A stretch of 64,000 bases of DNA from an uncultured Lachnospiraceae bacterium (GCA_910588865.1 CAJUSJ010000005.1:24131-88130), one strand, 5' to 3'; positions 9,020 to 18,544 are shown, counted from the stretch's first letter. A program made the numbers and translations. Notes: generated from the letters alone by a model not told the origin.

Positions 9020-9835
9020 ATGGACTATAAGATTATCGTACTGGATTTGGACGGCACACTGACGAACCGGGACAAGATCATCACACCCAGGACCAGGGAG
9101 GCCCTGATGAAGATTCAGGACATGGGAAAGATTGTGGTGCTGGCATCGGGGAGGCCCACCCATGGGGTGATGCCCCTGGCAAGGGAACTTGAGCTGGAAC
9201 GCCATGGAGGATATATTTTATCTTTCAACGGAGGCATGATCGTCAACTGCCAGACAGGGGAGACGGTGTTTTCCAGCCAGCTTCCCGCGGAGATCAACAA
9301 AAAGGTTATAGGACTTGCCCAGGAGCACCGGGTGGATATCATGACCTATGAGGGCGACAAGATCATTGCCAGCAATGCCGCCTACCAGTACATTGCCCTG
9401 GAGTCCAGGGTGTGCCACATGGAGGTGAAGGAGATCCATGATTTCGAGAAGATGAAAGAGTATGTGTCATTCGCGGTGCCCAAGTTTATCCTTACCGATG
9501 ATGGAGATTATCTGGTCACCATAGAACCAAAGGTGAAGGCGGCCATGGGCCGGGATTTTGGCGTCTACCGCTCAGACCCCTACTATCTGGAGGTTCTGCC
9601 AAAAGGGATCGACAAGGCAAAATCCCTGGAGCGTTTTCTGGAGGTTACAGGTTATAAGAGGGAGGAGATGATCGCCTGCGGGGACGGGTATAATGATCTG
9701 ACCATGATCCGCTTCGCGGGGCTGGGCGTTGCCATGGAAAACGGGGTGCTTCCGGCCCGCCAGGCCGCGGATTACATCACTTTGTCCAACAACGACGACG
9801 GTGTGGCCCATGTGGTGGAGAAATTTATGCTGTAG
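9020..9835 (+). CDS. HAD superfamily Cof-type phosphatase
   Basis: Cytosolic hydrolase of 271 residues. Motif I, DLDGTLT (residues 9-15), supplies the aspartate nucleophile. VVLASGRPTHGVMPLA carries motif II, KGIDKAKSLERFL the lysine region, and GDGYNDLTMI motif IV. The layout with a large C2 cap matches Cof/YidA-type enzymes, which remove phosphate from sugar phosphates or cofactors; the substrate cannot be predicted. The start at 9020 follows GGAGGGGAG by 7 nt. An upstream ATG at 8969 has no ribosome binding site. Confidence 0.9.
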   Translation: MDYKIIVLDLDGTLTNRDKIITPRTREALMKIQDMGKIVVLASGRPTHGVMPLARELELERHGGYILSFNGGMIVNCQTGETVFSSQLPAEINKKVIGLAQEHRVDIMTYEGDKIIASNAAYQYIALESRVCHMEVKEIHDFEKMKEYVSFAVPKFILTDDGDYLVTIEPKVKAAMGRDFGVYRSDPYYLEVLPKGIDKAKSLERFLEVTGYKREEMIACGDGYNDLTMIRFAGLGVAMENGVLPARQAADYITLSNNDDGVAHVVEKFML

Positions 9836-9838
9836 GGG

Positions 9839-9867
9839 TGGACTTTAAAATTTTACTGTGCTAAAAT
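9839..9867 (+). promoter_or_regulatory. Candidate promoter of the yerC-like gene
   Basis: TGGACT (9839-9844), 17 nt, TAAAAT (9862-9867), just after the HAD stop codon. Confidence 0.4.
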
Positions 9868-9905
9868 ATACCCATAAGGAGAAATTCTGAAAAGGGGACC
9901 AGGAA

Positions 9906-10211
9906 ATGAACAAAAAAATTAAAACCGAGGCAGTTGACCATCTGTTTGAGGCGGTTCTGACTCTGGAGAGTCCGGAGGAGTGCTATGCGTTTTTTGAGGA
10001 TGTCTGCACGGTCAATGAGCTGCTGTCGCTTTCCCAGCGCTACGAGGTAGCCAGGATGCTTCGGGATAAGAAGACATATTTGGAGATCGCGGAGAAGACA
10101 GGGGCCTCCACCGCCACCATCAGCCGGGTGAACCGCTCTCTGAACTACGGCAATGACGGGTATGACATGGTATTTGCCCGTCTGAAAGAGGAATCAGGGG
10201 AAGAAGAATAG
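9906..10211 (+). CDS. yerC: YerC/YecD family TrpR-related DNA-binding protein
   Basis: 101 residues with a TrpR-like helix-turn-helix: ELLSLSQRYEVARMLRDKKT followed by YLEIAEKTGASTATISRVNR (about residues 40-75), the recognition region of the Trp repressor superfamily. YerC proteins are small regulators common in Firmicutes; their targets are poorly known. GGGGACCAGGAA precedes the ATG. The gene ends at a terminator it shares with the convergent DUF1836 gene. Confidence 0.85.
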   Translation: MNKKIKTEAVDHLFEAVLTLESPEECYAFFEDVCTVNELLSLSQRYEVARMLRDKKTYLEIAEKTGASTATISRVNRSLNYGNDGYDMVFARLKEESGEEE

Positions 10212-10227
10212 AATATGGGCAAAGCAA

Positions 10228-10260
10228 AAAAGAAATAGCTTAGAGGGCTATTTCTTTTTT
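10228..10260. terminator. Bidirectional terminator between yerC and the DUF1836 gene
   Basis: AAAGAAATAGC and GGCTATTTCTTT form a stem with A- and T-runs on both sides, so it can serve both converging genes. It overlaps the 3' end of the DUF1836 frame. Confidence 0.75.
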
Positions 10261-10931
10261 TTGCCGCCAGGCGGATATTCTTTTCGAATCTGGTCGATCA
10301 AAAATTCCATGATCTGCTTTTTCAGATACACATCAAATCCAAGGGAGCAGATAAAGGAAAACAACTGTAAGTATTCCTGGTCACTTTTCTTCTGGGCCCC
10401 TTGACTGTCCTGCCCCGCCTCCTGGTCGTCATACATAGAAAATGTTTTCATGGAAGTGCGGAATTTTTTCAGGATATCTTCCTTGAGACGCTTCATCTGT
10501 TCCTTCTCCAGGGAAAAGATCTCCTGATAAATGTCCTCCAGGGACCGGGAGTCCGCGGCCGGGGCATCCGAAGAGCCTCCCCGGCCCGCGGAAAAATGTT
10601 CCTCCGTCACAGGGGCAAAGAGGGCCTCAATGTCGTGGAATGACAGCATATTTTTAAAATAGTAGATAAAGATCAGCAGCAGGGTGTGCTCCTTGGTGTA
10701 CTTCTTTTTGACCGGGGGGGGAAGAAGGTTGTTCTTGGCATAATTGTTGATCATGGTCTTGGTGAGCACCTTGTCTTCCGGGTAGCGCTTGGACTTCTCC
10801 AGCCGCTCGTCCATAAATGTGGTCAGCTGATCCATATAAAGGGGAATGTCGGGGATCTGTTCCGGCTTAACATAGTCCAGCCCATCCAGCCAGGAGAGGA
10901 TCTCGCGAAGCAGTTCTTCATTTAATCTCAT
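10248..10931 (-). CDS. DUF1836 domain protein, putative regulator
   Basis: 227 residues. The N-terminal half is a MerR-like winged-helix region typical of DUF1836 (VLTKTMINNYAKNNLLPPPV, then KKKYTKEHTLLLIFIYYFKN), followed by a charged linker (about residues 115-150) and a C-terminal helical part. The family is common in Clostridia and Bacilli and is thought to bind DNA; no target is known. It has its own consensus promoter, and GAGGTG lies about 8 nt before the ATG. Confidence 0.8.
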   Translation of the reverse strand: MRLNEELLREILSWLDGLDYVKPEQIPDIPLYMDQLTTFMDERLEKSKRYPEDKVLTKTMINNYAKNNLLPPPVKKKYTKEHTLLLIFIYYFKNMLSFHDIEALFAPVTEEHFSAGRGGSSDAPAADSRSLEDIYQEIFSLEKEQMKRLKEDILKKFRTSMKTFSMYDDQEAGQDSQGAQKKSDQEYLQLFSFICSLGFDVYLKKQIMEFLIDQIRKEYPPGGKKKK

Positions 10932-10950
10932 GTTTTCACCTCATGGCTTT

Positions 10951-10979
10951 ATTATATAGTTTTGAAAACCAGATGGCAA
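10951..10979 (-). promoter_or_regulatory. Promoter of the DUF1836 gene
   Basis: On the minus strand, TTGCCA (10974-10979), 17 nt, TATAAT (10951-10956). The start codon follows about 20 nt downstream. Confidence 0.65.
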
Positions 10980-11401
10980 GAGGAATTTTTTATTATATTT
11001 TGACAAGTACTTAAGACGGATGCCGCCTGTAAATCATGTATTAAATGACTAATATCAGGGCATAGGAACCTATTTTTTTGAAAAAACAGATACATATTGG
11101 ATAAAATATGGCAAAAAGACAAAATAATGCTAGGAAAAACAAAAATATGCTGTATAAAATTTACAACTAATGTAATATAATAATTAAAGAAATATTAAGA
11201 AATTTGGTATAGCTAGGCGCTGTGGCATGTTTGCATGTGTTCCAATGACTTTGCACTACAAAATATGTCGCTTTGCTTTGCAAGAAGGCATGTAACGCAA
11301 AAGGCTTTGGAGGATATGCTGAATTTCGGAAAGGAGGTTGTGAAAACGTGCCCTTCGCCCATGATGTTATATAAAATCAAGAAGGGAGAAGATAGTAAAA
11401 G
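10980..11401 (+). other. AT-rich upstream region of the GH3 gene
   Basis: This 420-bp stretch is much more AT-rich than its surroundings and holds no convincing gene. A TATAAT at 11176-11181 could be a -10 but lacks a good -35. A small stem (ATAGG/CCTAT, 11062-11073) precedes a T-run. A perfect AAGGAGG at 11331-11337 has no well-placed start codon of any length behind it, while the GH3 start relies on GGGAG about 13 nt upstream. Confidence 0.4.
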
Positions 11402-14400
11402 ATGTATAAAAAACGCATTAAAAGCGCAATGGCAATCGCTTTAACTGTTTCCATGACCGTACCTGGCGCTCTTCCTGCTGGGAATGGGACATGGAAGGTG
11501 TTGGACAGTTTTGCCGCAGAGGGAGATGAAGAGAATGCGACTCCCAGTAATGCGACACCCAGCAATGTGACATGGGGGAATGGAGATAGTGCTCAGAAGT
11601 TTGAGACTGTGAAGAACCCTGGAGGGGATGAGACTCCTACCGTTATTGCTAACTCAAAGCCAATTCTTAAACTCCGAGGTTATAAGGATGCGGAAGGGAA
11701 GTGGCAGGTAGTAGATACTACTGAGGCTGTAGGCAGAGCCAGAACAGCGGAAGTGGAGGATGAAGACTTAGAATACCTTTACTTCAAAGATTCCAATAGA
11801 AATGGTAAGTTGGACGACTATGAGAACTGGACCCTGGAAGATGAGGAGAGAGCAAAAGACTTAGTCAGCAAGATGACTATAGATGACTTGGTTGGTATGA
11901 TGGTAATCAATTCAAGGAATCCAAGTAACGGAACAGGCAAGACAGACGAGACAGGTCTTTTGGATGAAAATGAGAAGATTCAGATTTCAGATGTTGAGCA
12001 GATCTTTGGTGGACAGGCGACCAATACTTATGGCACCACAGATACTATTACAAAGCTTGGCCTGAGACATTTTATTCTGAGGGCGAATCCTGATCCTGAT
12101 GTTTTGGCGGCGTGGATTAACCAGATGAATATTGTGGCAGAGAAGACAGAACTGGGCATTCCGGTATTGGTGGATTCTAACTCAAGAAATGAAAACGGCG
12201 AGATGATCTTTGGCATGAATGATGCTGTAGGTGTATTCTCCACATGGCCGGGAACATTAGGTCTTGCGGCAGCGGTCAGAGGTGACGAAAATGTTGAGTT
12301 GATTACTGAGTTCGCGAATATCGCAAGAGAAGAGTGGGATGCCAGCGGCCTTAAAAAGGGTTATATGTACATGGTAGACACCATGACAGATCCAAGATGG
12401 CAGCGTACATATGGAACCTTTGGTGAGGATCCGGAACTGATCGCTGAAATCGCGGCAGAACTGGTAAAAGGCTTCCAGGGTGGTTCAGACGGTGTCCAAT
12501 CTAATGGCGTAGCTCTGACCATGAAGCATTTCCCGGGCGGTGGCGCGAGAGAGAATGGATTTGACCCTCACTACAAGGCAGGCCAGTGGAATATCTATCA
12601 GACTAAGGATAGCTTAAAGACATATCATCTGCCGGGATTCCAGGCAGCGATTGATAACAAAGTATCTTCCATTATGCCATATTACGCAAAACCATCTGAA
12701 TTAAAGAGCAGTGTTCAGACTAACGCGCTGGGACAAGAGATTCCAATGCAGGCGGTAGGGTTTGCGTTTAACAGATACTTTATTCAGAGTCTTTTGAGAG
12801 ATCAGATGGGACATACTGGTTATGTAAACAGCGATAGTGGTATCATCGGTAGGATGGACTGGGGTGTAGATAAGCTGGATGTTCCTGAAAAGGCGGCATA
12901 CGCGATTAACGCGGGAACTGATATCATAAGTGATACTAACGATGTATGGTCCATTAAAGAAGCGTATGAGAGAGGCGCGGAAGGCAGCAAATCCGATTAT
13001 TATAAAGATTTGAAGAATACGCCAGCTTATGGATTTACCAGTGAGCAAGTAACTCTGACCAGAGAAACTTTGGAAAGATCCAATGTACGTCTTCTGAAAG
13101 AAATGTTCGCTCTTGGTTTGTTTGAGAACCCATATAGGGATCCGGAAAATGCCAAGGAAGTAGTTGAGAATCAGGACAACTGGGATAAAGCTTATGAGGC
13201 GCACCAGAAATCCGTTGTTATGCTGAAGAACGTTGATAATGTACTTCCTCTGACAGATGAAAAGCTGGAAGGCAAGAAAGTATATGCGGAGGCTTTTACA
13301 AAATCTGGTGGTGAAGAAAGCACGGAAGCATTGAGACAGCAGGTAAGAGACTCGTTTGGAATGGAATTGACAGAGAATTATGAAGAGGCGGATTATGCGT
13401 TGTTGTTTGTAACTCCGTCTTCTGGTAATTATTCCTCAGCAACTCCAGGCTTCCTTGAGCTTGATATCTGTGAGGATAAAGAAGTTCACCATGTAGATGC
13501 TGAGAACCGTCCAATGGAAACGACTTATAAGGAGACCACTCTTAAAGATGTTGGTAAGATTGCCGAGATTTCCGCGGCAGTAAGGGCTAATGGCGGTAAG
13601 GTTATCACTAATGTAAACTTTACTATGGCATGGCAGTTAGGTAATGTAGAGCCTTATGCGGATGCTCTTTTGGCAGGATTTTCTACCTTCCCAAGAGCGA
13701 CTCTGGATGTAATTGTAGGCAATTATAAACCGACCGGTAGGATGCCGATCACTCTTCCAAAGAATGACGCGGTAATCGCGGTTAATAAAGACGGTGTATG
13801 TGTTTCCCCTAACGATGTTCCAGGATATGACAAAGATAAGTATATGCCGGATTCCCTGAAAGATTCCAATGGTAAGGCCTATGCTTACAAAGATGCTGTC
13901 GGCAATTATTATGAACGTGATTTTGGCTTAAGTTTTGAGGATGATTATAATGATCCTCTTAACACAGAGTTCAAGGTAGAGGCCAATGGCGCGGGCGAGC
14001 CAACCATCGGCGCGAGACCGGAGAATATCATCGAAGTTGAAGGCAAGCGCTTCAAGGATTCCAACAAGAATGGTCAGTTGGATAAGTATGAGGACTGGAG
14101 ACTTTCTTCTGAAGAGAGAGCGAAAGACCTGGTAAGCAAGATGACGGTTGAAGACAAGATCGGTATGATGGTCATCAACTCCAGAGGCATGGGTATTAAT
14201 CAGAAGGACAAGTCAAAGGTAGACGCTACTGGTCTTCTTGATGAGGCCATGAGCGTAAGCTCTTCAAATGTTGAGAACGTATTTGGTGGACAGGGTAAAG
14301 GTACTTATGGAACCACTGACACCATCAAGAAACTGCGCATGAGACATTTCATTCTGAGACAGAATCCTGAGCCGGAAGAACTGGCGGCATGGATCAATCA

Positions 14401-16747
14401 GATGAACCTGGTAGCGGAGGAAACAGAACTGGGTATCCCGGTACTGGTAGACTCCAACTCCAGAAATGAAAACGGCCAGATGACCTTTGGTATGAACGAT
14501 GCCTCCGGCGTGTTCTCCACATGGCCGGGAACCTTAGGACTCGCGGCAGCGGTCAAGGGCGACATCGCCAAGGGTGGAGACGCTTCCCTCATCAGCAACT
14601 TCGCGGATATCGCTAGAAGCGAGTGGGATGCCAGCGGTCTCAAGAAGGGTTATATGTACATGGTAGATACCATGACAGATCCAAGATGGCAGCGTACATA
14701 CGGAACCTTTGGTGAGGATCCAGAACTGATCGCTGACATCGCGGCAAGACTTGTAGTAGGTTTCCAGGGCAGCTCTGAGGGTGTACAGCCTAACGGCGTG
14801 GCTCTGACCATGAAACACTTCCCAGGCGGCGGCGCGAGAGAGAACGGATTTGATCCTCACTATGCGGCAGGCCAGTGGAATGTATATCAGACTGAGGACA
14901 GTTTGAGAAAATATCATCTGCCAGGTTTCCAGGCAGCTATTGATAATAACGTATCTTCTATTATGCCGTATTATGCTAAGCCAAATGAAGTAAAGAGTGA
15001 CAAGCAGTATGACATAAACGGAAACGAGATTTCCTGGCAGGCAGTAGGATTCGCGTTCAACAAATTCTTTATCCAGGATCTTCTGAGAGATCAGATGGGA
15101 CATAAGGGTTATGTGAACAGCGACAGCGGTATCATCGGCAACATGGACTGGGGTGTAAAGATGCTGGATGTTCCTGAGAAGGCAGGATACGCGATCAACG
15201 CGGGAACGGATATCATCAGCGACACTAATGATGTATGGTCCATCAAGGAAGCTTATGACAGAGCCACTAACAGCTATTATGATGATCCTGAGAACGAGCT
15301 TCCTGAAGGTTTCTCCAAAGAGCAGGTAACCCTTACGGATGCGGCTCTGAATCGCGCAAACGAGCGTCTTCTGAAAGAAATGTTTGACCTTGGTCTGTTT
15401 GAGAACCCATACAGGGATCCTGACAACGCTAAGGCAGTGGTTGATACCAAGGAGAACTGGGATGCCGCTTATGAGGCACATCAGAAATCCGTTGTCCTGC
15501 TGAAGAATGACAATGTTCTTCCTCTGACAGCTGAGAAGCTGGATGGAAAGAAAGTATATGTTGAGTATTTTGCTCAGTCTGGCGCTGACAATGTCACTCC
15601 TGGCCTGAGAGAAGAACTGGCAGGCAAGTATGGTCTGACTTTGACCAACAATTACGCGGAAGCAGATTACGCTCTTCTGTTTGTAAACCCGACTTCCGGT
15701 GCTTATTTCTCGGCAACTCCAGGTTTCCTGGAACTTGATATTTGTGAGGACAAGGAAGTTCATAATGTAGATGCTGATAATCGTCCATTGGAAACTACTT
15801 ATAAAGAGACTACTCTTGAGAGAGCCGACAAGATCGCCAAGATCTCCTCAACCGTAAGAGGCAACGGCGGCAAGGTTATCACCAATGTGAACTTCACACT
15901 GGCATGGATGTTAGGCAATGTAGAGCCTTATTCAGATGCTCTTCTGGCTGGATTTGACACCTACACCGAGGCTACTATGGATGTTATCGTGGGCAATTAC
16001 GAGCCTACCGGCAAGATGCCTATCACCCTTCCAAAGGATGATTCTGTAATTGCGGTTAACGCTGACGGCGTATGTATCTCCCCCAACGATGTTCCCGGAT
16101 ATCTGAAGGATGAGTACATGCCAGAGTCCATGAAAGATGAGAATGGCAAGGCTTACGCTTACAGAGACAGCAAAGGCAATTACTATGAGATGAACTTTGG
16201 TCTGGATTACAGCACCAGAAGACCGAACCGGCCATCTGGCGGCGGAAGCAGCAGCGGCGGCGGTTCCGGATCCGGTTCTTCCAGAAGCACTTCCACAAGC
16301 GGAAGCTGGCAGCAGGATGCCAATGGATGGTGGTTCCAGTACACCAACGGCGGTTATGCCACTAACAAGTGGGAGACAATCAACGGCAAGTGGTATTACT
16401 TCAACGAGAAGGGCTATGCCGTGACAGGCTGGCAGCTGATCAATGGTCAGTGGTACTATCTTGATTCCACTAACTGCGATATGAAGACAGGCTGGTATTT
16501 TGACAGTGCGGATGGCAAGTGGTATTACTTAAGCGGGTCAGGCGCGATGGCAACCGGCTGGGTTGAGGTGAACGGCAAGTCATATTATCTGTCTCCGACA
16601 GCAACTGAGCCTACATACAGCTATGACGCTGAAAAGGGCGCATGGGTATACACCAACGCGGCGGCAAGACCGTTTGGTTCTATGTATGTATCCGAGACAA
16701 CTCCTGACGGCTATCAGGTAGACGCGAACGGAGCATGGATTCAGTAA
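11402..16747 (+). CDS. Secreted tandem GH3 glycoside hydrolase with cell-wall-binding repeats
   Basis: A 1781-residue surface protein. It has a basic N-terminus and hydrophobic signal segment, a short ATPSN-repeat linker, two GH3 modules (about residues 120-870 and 875-1620), a Gly/Ser-rich linker, and choline-binding-type repeats from about 1635 (GWWFQYTNGGYATNKW, then GKWYYFNEKGYAVTGWQLING). Each module starts with an EF-hand-like calcium motif (128-142 and 884-898: KDSNxNGxLDxYExW). Each carries the KHFPGGGARENGFDPH motif and the nucleophile region YVNSDSGII (Asp 478 and Asp 1241). GH3 enzymes remove glucose, xylose or GlcNAc from glycans. Both modules look intact and are offset by about 2289 bp. 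The substrate is unknown; wall anchoring is inferred from the repeats. Confidence 0.88.
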   Translation: MYKKRIKSAMAIALTVSMTVPGALPAGNGTWKVLDSFAAEGDEENATPSNATPSNVTWGNGDSAQKFETVKNPGGDETPTVIANSKPILKLRGYKDAEGKWQVVDTTEAVGRARTAEVEDEDLEYLYFKDSNRNGKLDDYENWTLEDEERAKDLVSKMTIDDLVGMMVINSRNPSNGTGKTDETGLLDENEKIQISDVEQIFGGQATNTYGTTDTITKLGLRHFILRANPDPDVLAAWINQMNIVAEKTELGIPVLVDSNSRNENGEMIFGMNDAVGVFSTWPGTLGLAAAVRGDENVELITEFANIAREEWDASGLKKGYMYMVDTMTDPRWQRTYGTFGEDPELIAEIAAELVKGFQGGSDGVQSNGVALTMKHFPGGGARENGFDPHYKAGQWNIYQTKDSLKTYHLPGFQAAIDNKVSSIMPYYAKPSELKSSVQTNALGQEIPMQAVGFAFNRYFIQSLLRDQMGHTGYVNSDSGIIGRMDWGVDKLDVPEKAAYAINAGTDIISDTNDVWSIKEAYERGAEGSKSDYYKDLKNTPAYGFTSEQVTLTRETLERSNVRLLKEMFALGLFENPYRDPENAKEVVENQDNWDKAYEAHQKSVVMLKNVDNVLPLTDEKLEGKKVYAEAFTKSGGEESTEALRQQVRDSFGMELTENYEEADYALLFVTPSSGNYSSATPGFLELDICEDKEVHHVDAENRPMETTYKETTLKDVGKIAEISAAVRANGGKVITNVNFTMAWQLGNVEPYADALLAGFSTFPRATLDVIVGNYKPTGRMPITLPKNDAVIAVNKDGVCVSPNDVPGYDKDKYMPDSLKDSNGKAYAYKDAVGNYYERDFGLSFEDDYNDPLNTEFKVEANGAGEPTIGARPENIIEVEGKRFKDSNKNGQLDKYEDWRLSSEERAKDLVSKMTVEDKIGMMVINSRGMGINQKDKSKVDATGLLDEAMSVSSSNVENVFGGQGKGTYGTTDTIKKLRMRHFILRQNPEPEELAAWINQMNLVAEETELGIPVLVDSNSRNENGQMTFGMNDASGVFSTWPGTLGLAAAVKGDIAKGGDASLISNFADIARSEWDASGLKKGYMYMVDTMTDPRWQRTYGTFGEDPELIADIAARLVVGFQGSSEGVQPNGVALTMKHFPGGGARENGFDPHYAAGQWNVYQTEDSLRKYHLPGFQAAIDNNVSSIMPYYAKPNEVKSDKQYDINGNEISWQAVGFAFNKFFIQDLLRDQMGHKGYVNSDSGIIGNMDWGVKMLDVPEKAGYAINAGTDIISDTNDVWSIKEAYDRATNSYYDDPENELPEGFSKEQVTLTDAALNRANERLLKEMFDLGLFENPYRDPDNAKAVVDTKENWDAAYEAHQKSVVLLKNDNVLPLTAEKLDGKKVYVEYFAQSGADNVTPGLREELAGKYGLTLTNNYAEADYALLFVNPTSGAYFSATPGFLELDICEDKEVHNVDADNRPLETTYKETTLERADKIAKISSTVRGNGGKVITNVNFTLAWMLGNVEPYSDALLAGFDTYTEATMDVIVGNYEPTGKMPITLPKDDSVIAVNADGVCISPNDVPGYLKDEYMPESMKDENGKAYAYRDSKGNYYEMNFGLDYSTRRPNRPSGGGSSSGGGSGSGSSRSTSTSGSWQQDANGWWFQYTNGGYATNKWETINGKWYYFNEKGYAVTGWQLINGQWYYLDSTNCDMKTGWYFDSADGKWYYLSGSGAMATGWVEVNGKSYYLSPTATEPTYSYDAEKGAWVYTNAAARPFGSMYVSETTPDGYQVDANGAWIQ

Positions 16748-16766
16748 TTTAATATTTGCTTTCCAC

Positions 16767-16806
16767 AGGGCGGGGTATATAGAGATATATGCCCCGCCTG
16801 TTTGCG
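16767..16806 (+). terminator. Terminator of the GH3 gene
   Basis: GGGCGGGGTATAT and ATATATGCCCCGCC form a long stem with a 4-nt loop; the T-run behind it is weak. Confidence 0.65.
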
Positions 16807-16864
16807 TTTCCTACACTTATTTTTTTCCCCCGCATACCATAAAGTATGTGAGAGGAGGCATTAT

Positions 16865-17632
16865 ATGAAAACAAAATTGGAAGTAAAGGGCCTGTGTTAT
16901 TCCTATCATACCATGGAAGGGGAGACGCAGGCCCTTTTGGATATATCATTTGATGTAAAAGACGGGGAATTCTTTGTCATCGTGGGGCCGTCAGGGTGCG
17001 GAAAATCGACCCTTCTGTCTCTTCTGTGCGGTCTGATGGAGCCTGAGAGCGGCAGTATCCTTATTGACGGCGCGCCTGGAGAGCCCAGCCGCGCGGCCAT
17101 GGGGTATATGCTCCAGAGAGACCATTTGCTTGAGTGGCGGACCATTTTTTCCAATATCTCTTTAGGGCTGGAGATCCAGAACCGTCTTGATGAGAAGGCG
17201 GAAAAGGAGCTGATCCATATGCTGGACACCTATGGCCTGTCCCAGTTCAAGGCTGCCAGGCCGGGGCAGCTCTCCGGCGGAATGCGGCAGAGGGCGGCCC
17301 TGATCCGCACCCTGGCCCTCAAACCGGATATCCTTCTTTTGGATGAACCTTTTTCCGCGCTGGATTATCAGACAAGACTGGAAGTGTGCGACGATATCAG
17401 CACAATTATCCGTACACAGAAGAAGACAGCAGTGCTGATCACCCATGACCTGTCAGAGGCCATCTCTGTGGCGGACCGGATTCTGATTTTGAGCAGCAGG
17501 CCGGGGAGAGTAAAAGATATAATCCCCGTGGCATTTGAACCAGAGTACGACAGGCCTCTCACAAGGAGGAACGCCCCGGAATTCTCTGCTTATTTTAATC
17601 AACTGTGGAAGGAGCTGAGAGATCATGAATGA
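16865..17632 (+). CDS. ABC transporter ATP-binding protein, nitrate/taurine (NitT/TauT) type
   Basis: 255-residue cytoplasmic ATPase. Walker A is GPSGCGKST, the Q-loop region is MLQRDHLLEWRTIFSNI, the signature is LSGGMRQRAALIRTLAL and Walker B is ILLLDEPFSALD. The LLEWRT-type Q-loop and the short C-terminus fit SsuB/TauB/ThiZ importers. GAGGAGG lies 8 nt upstream of the ATG at 16865. It overlaps the permease gene by 8 nt, so the two were an operon. Because the permease is interrupted, the importer is probably inactive while the element stays in place. Confidence 0.9.
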   Translation: MKTKLEVKGLCYSYHTMEGETQALLDISFDVKDGEFFVIVGPSGCGKSTLLSLLCGLMEPESGSILIDGAPGEPSRAAMGYMLQRDHLLEWRTIFSNISLGLEIQNRLDEKAEKELIHMLDTYGLSQFKAARPGQLSGGMRQRAALIRTLALKPDILLLDEPFSALDYQTRLEVCDDISTIIRTQKKTAVLITHDLSEAISVADRILILSSRPGRVKDIIPVAFEPEYDRPLTRRNAPEFSAYFNQLWKELRDHE

Positions 17633-18497
17633 GCCTTCAATGTCTCAAAAGGAATTTGTCTTCAAAGAGAAACTGCACAAAAGCCAGGTTCAGATATGCC
17701 GGGTAATGCTCCTGGTGCTTTTGCTGGCAGTGTGGGAATTGTGCGCGGAACTGGGCATCATTGATTCCTTTATTTTCAGTTCTCCCACCCGGATCTGGAA
17801 ATGTTTCGGGAAAATGGCAGGGGATGGAAGTATTTTCCTTCACATCGGGGTGACGCTTCTGGAAACCCTGGTAAGCTTTTTTCTTGTGGTGGTCATCGGC
17901 GTGGCCGCGGCCGTGGCTCTGTGGGCCAGCAGAAGTCTTTCTGAAGTTCTGGAGCCCTACCTGGTGATGTTAAACAGCCTGCCAAAATCCGCCCTGGCTC
18001 CCCTGCTGATTGTGTGGCTGGGCAACAATATGAGGACCATCATCGTTGCGGCGGTGTCGGTGGCAGTGTTTGGGTCCATCCTGACACTGCACACGGGATT
18101 CATGCAGACCGACCAGGATAAGATCAGGCTCATACAGTCCCTGGGAGGGACAAAGAGAGATGTTCTCACAAAGGTGCTGATCCCCTCGTCAGTGCCCCTG
18201 ATCATCAGCAACATGAAAGTGAATGTGGGATTGTGCCTGGTGGGGGTGATCATCGGGGAGTTTCTGTCAGCCAAGGCGGGGCTGGGATATCTGATCATCT
18301 ACGCGTCTCAGGTATTTAGCTGTGAGTACAGACTGACAGGAAACCATATGCCGCCCCGTTTGCGGGCATCCGTTACTGTTCAGGTAGGTCTATGCGCTTG
18401 CCGCACTGACCGTGTGATAAACTGGGCCAGAGAGCAAAAATCCCATCGCCGCAGGCGATTTTCATGGATTTTTGCCAGTTGCTGTGAACGCGTGTGA
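17625..18497 (+). pseudogene. NitT/TauT-type ABC permease, 5' part, interrupted by an integrative element
   Basis: The first 231 codons (to 18317) are a normal SsuC/TauC-like permease: membrane helices, the EAA-type loop (IRLIQSLGGTKRDVLTKVLI) and GEFLSAKAGLGYLIIYASQVF. After that the frame runs about 59 codons into foreign sequence, including a dispersed repeat, and loses the last membrane helix. The missing end, FKMDMLVMSIVILCILSTVL onward, is found in frame at 22241-22339. Joining codon 231 (TTT) to AAG at 22244 gives 262 residues, the usual family length. It is disrupted but potentially restorable rather than decayed; no other lesion was seen. Confidence 0.88.
18315..18341 (+). other. Left attachment junction (attL-like)
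   Basis: Host permease sequence ends at the TTTA core (18315-18318). The element arm AGCTGTGAGTACAGACTGAC continues to 18341. That arm is the inverted partner of 22216-22239, with 19 of 24 positions matching by eye. Confidence 0.75.
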
Positions 18498-18505
18498 ACA
18501 GTAAC
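18372..18505 (+). repeat. 134-bp dispersed inverted-repeat element, copy 1
   Basis: The ends GTTACTGTTCA (18372-18382) and TGAACAGTAAC (18495-18505) are perfect 11-bp inverted repeats. The interior contains a strong hairpin, GCAAAAATCC...GGATTTTTGC, around ATCGCC-GCA-GGCGAT. GGCATCCGT occurs on both sides (18365-18373 and 18507-18515), a possible target duplication. It matches the copy at 45443 with about 10 differences. No coding capacity; it resembles a MITE. Confidence 0.75.
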
Positions 18506-18544
18506 TGGCATCCGTGGGCGGTAACGGAAAACTTGCCTGCTGGC

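Noticed and set aside
11235..11444. 69-codon ORF overlapping the GH3 start, with AAGGAGG inside it
   Set aside because: The good ribosome binding site is not correctly spaced to any plausible start in this frame, and the frame overlaps the GH3 signal peptide.
14534..15763. 409-codon antisense ORF inside the GH3 gene
   Set aside because: No start signal, no recognised domain; it mirrors the second GH3 module, whose frame is clearly coding.
16807..16864. TPP riboswitch before the NitT/TauT-type ATPase
   Set aside because: The gap is under 60 nt after the terminator and shows none of the THI-box core sequences.
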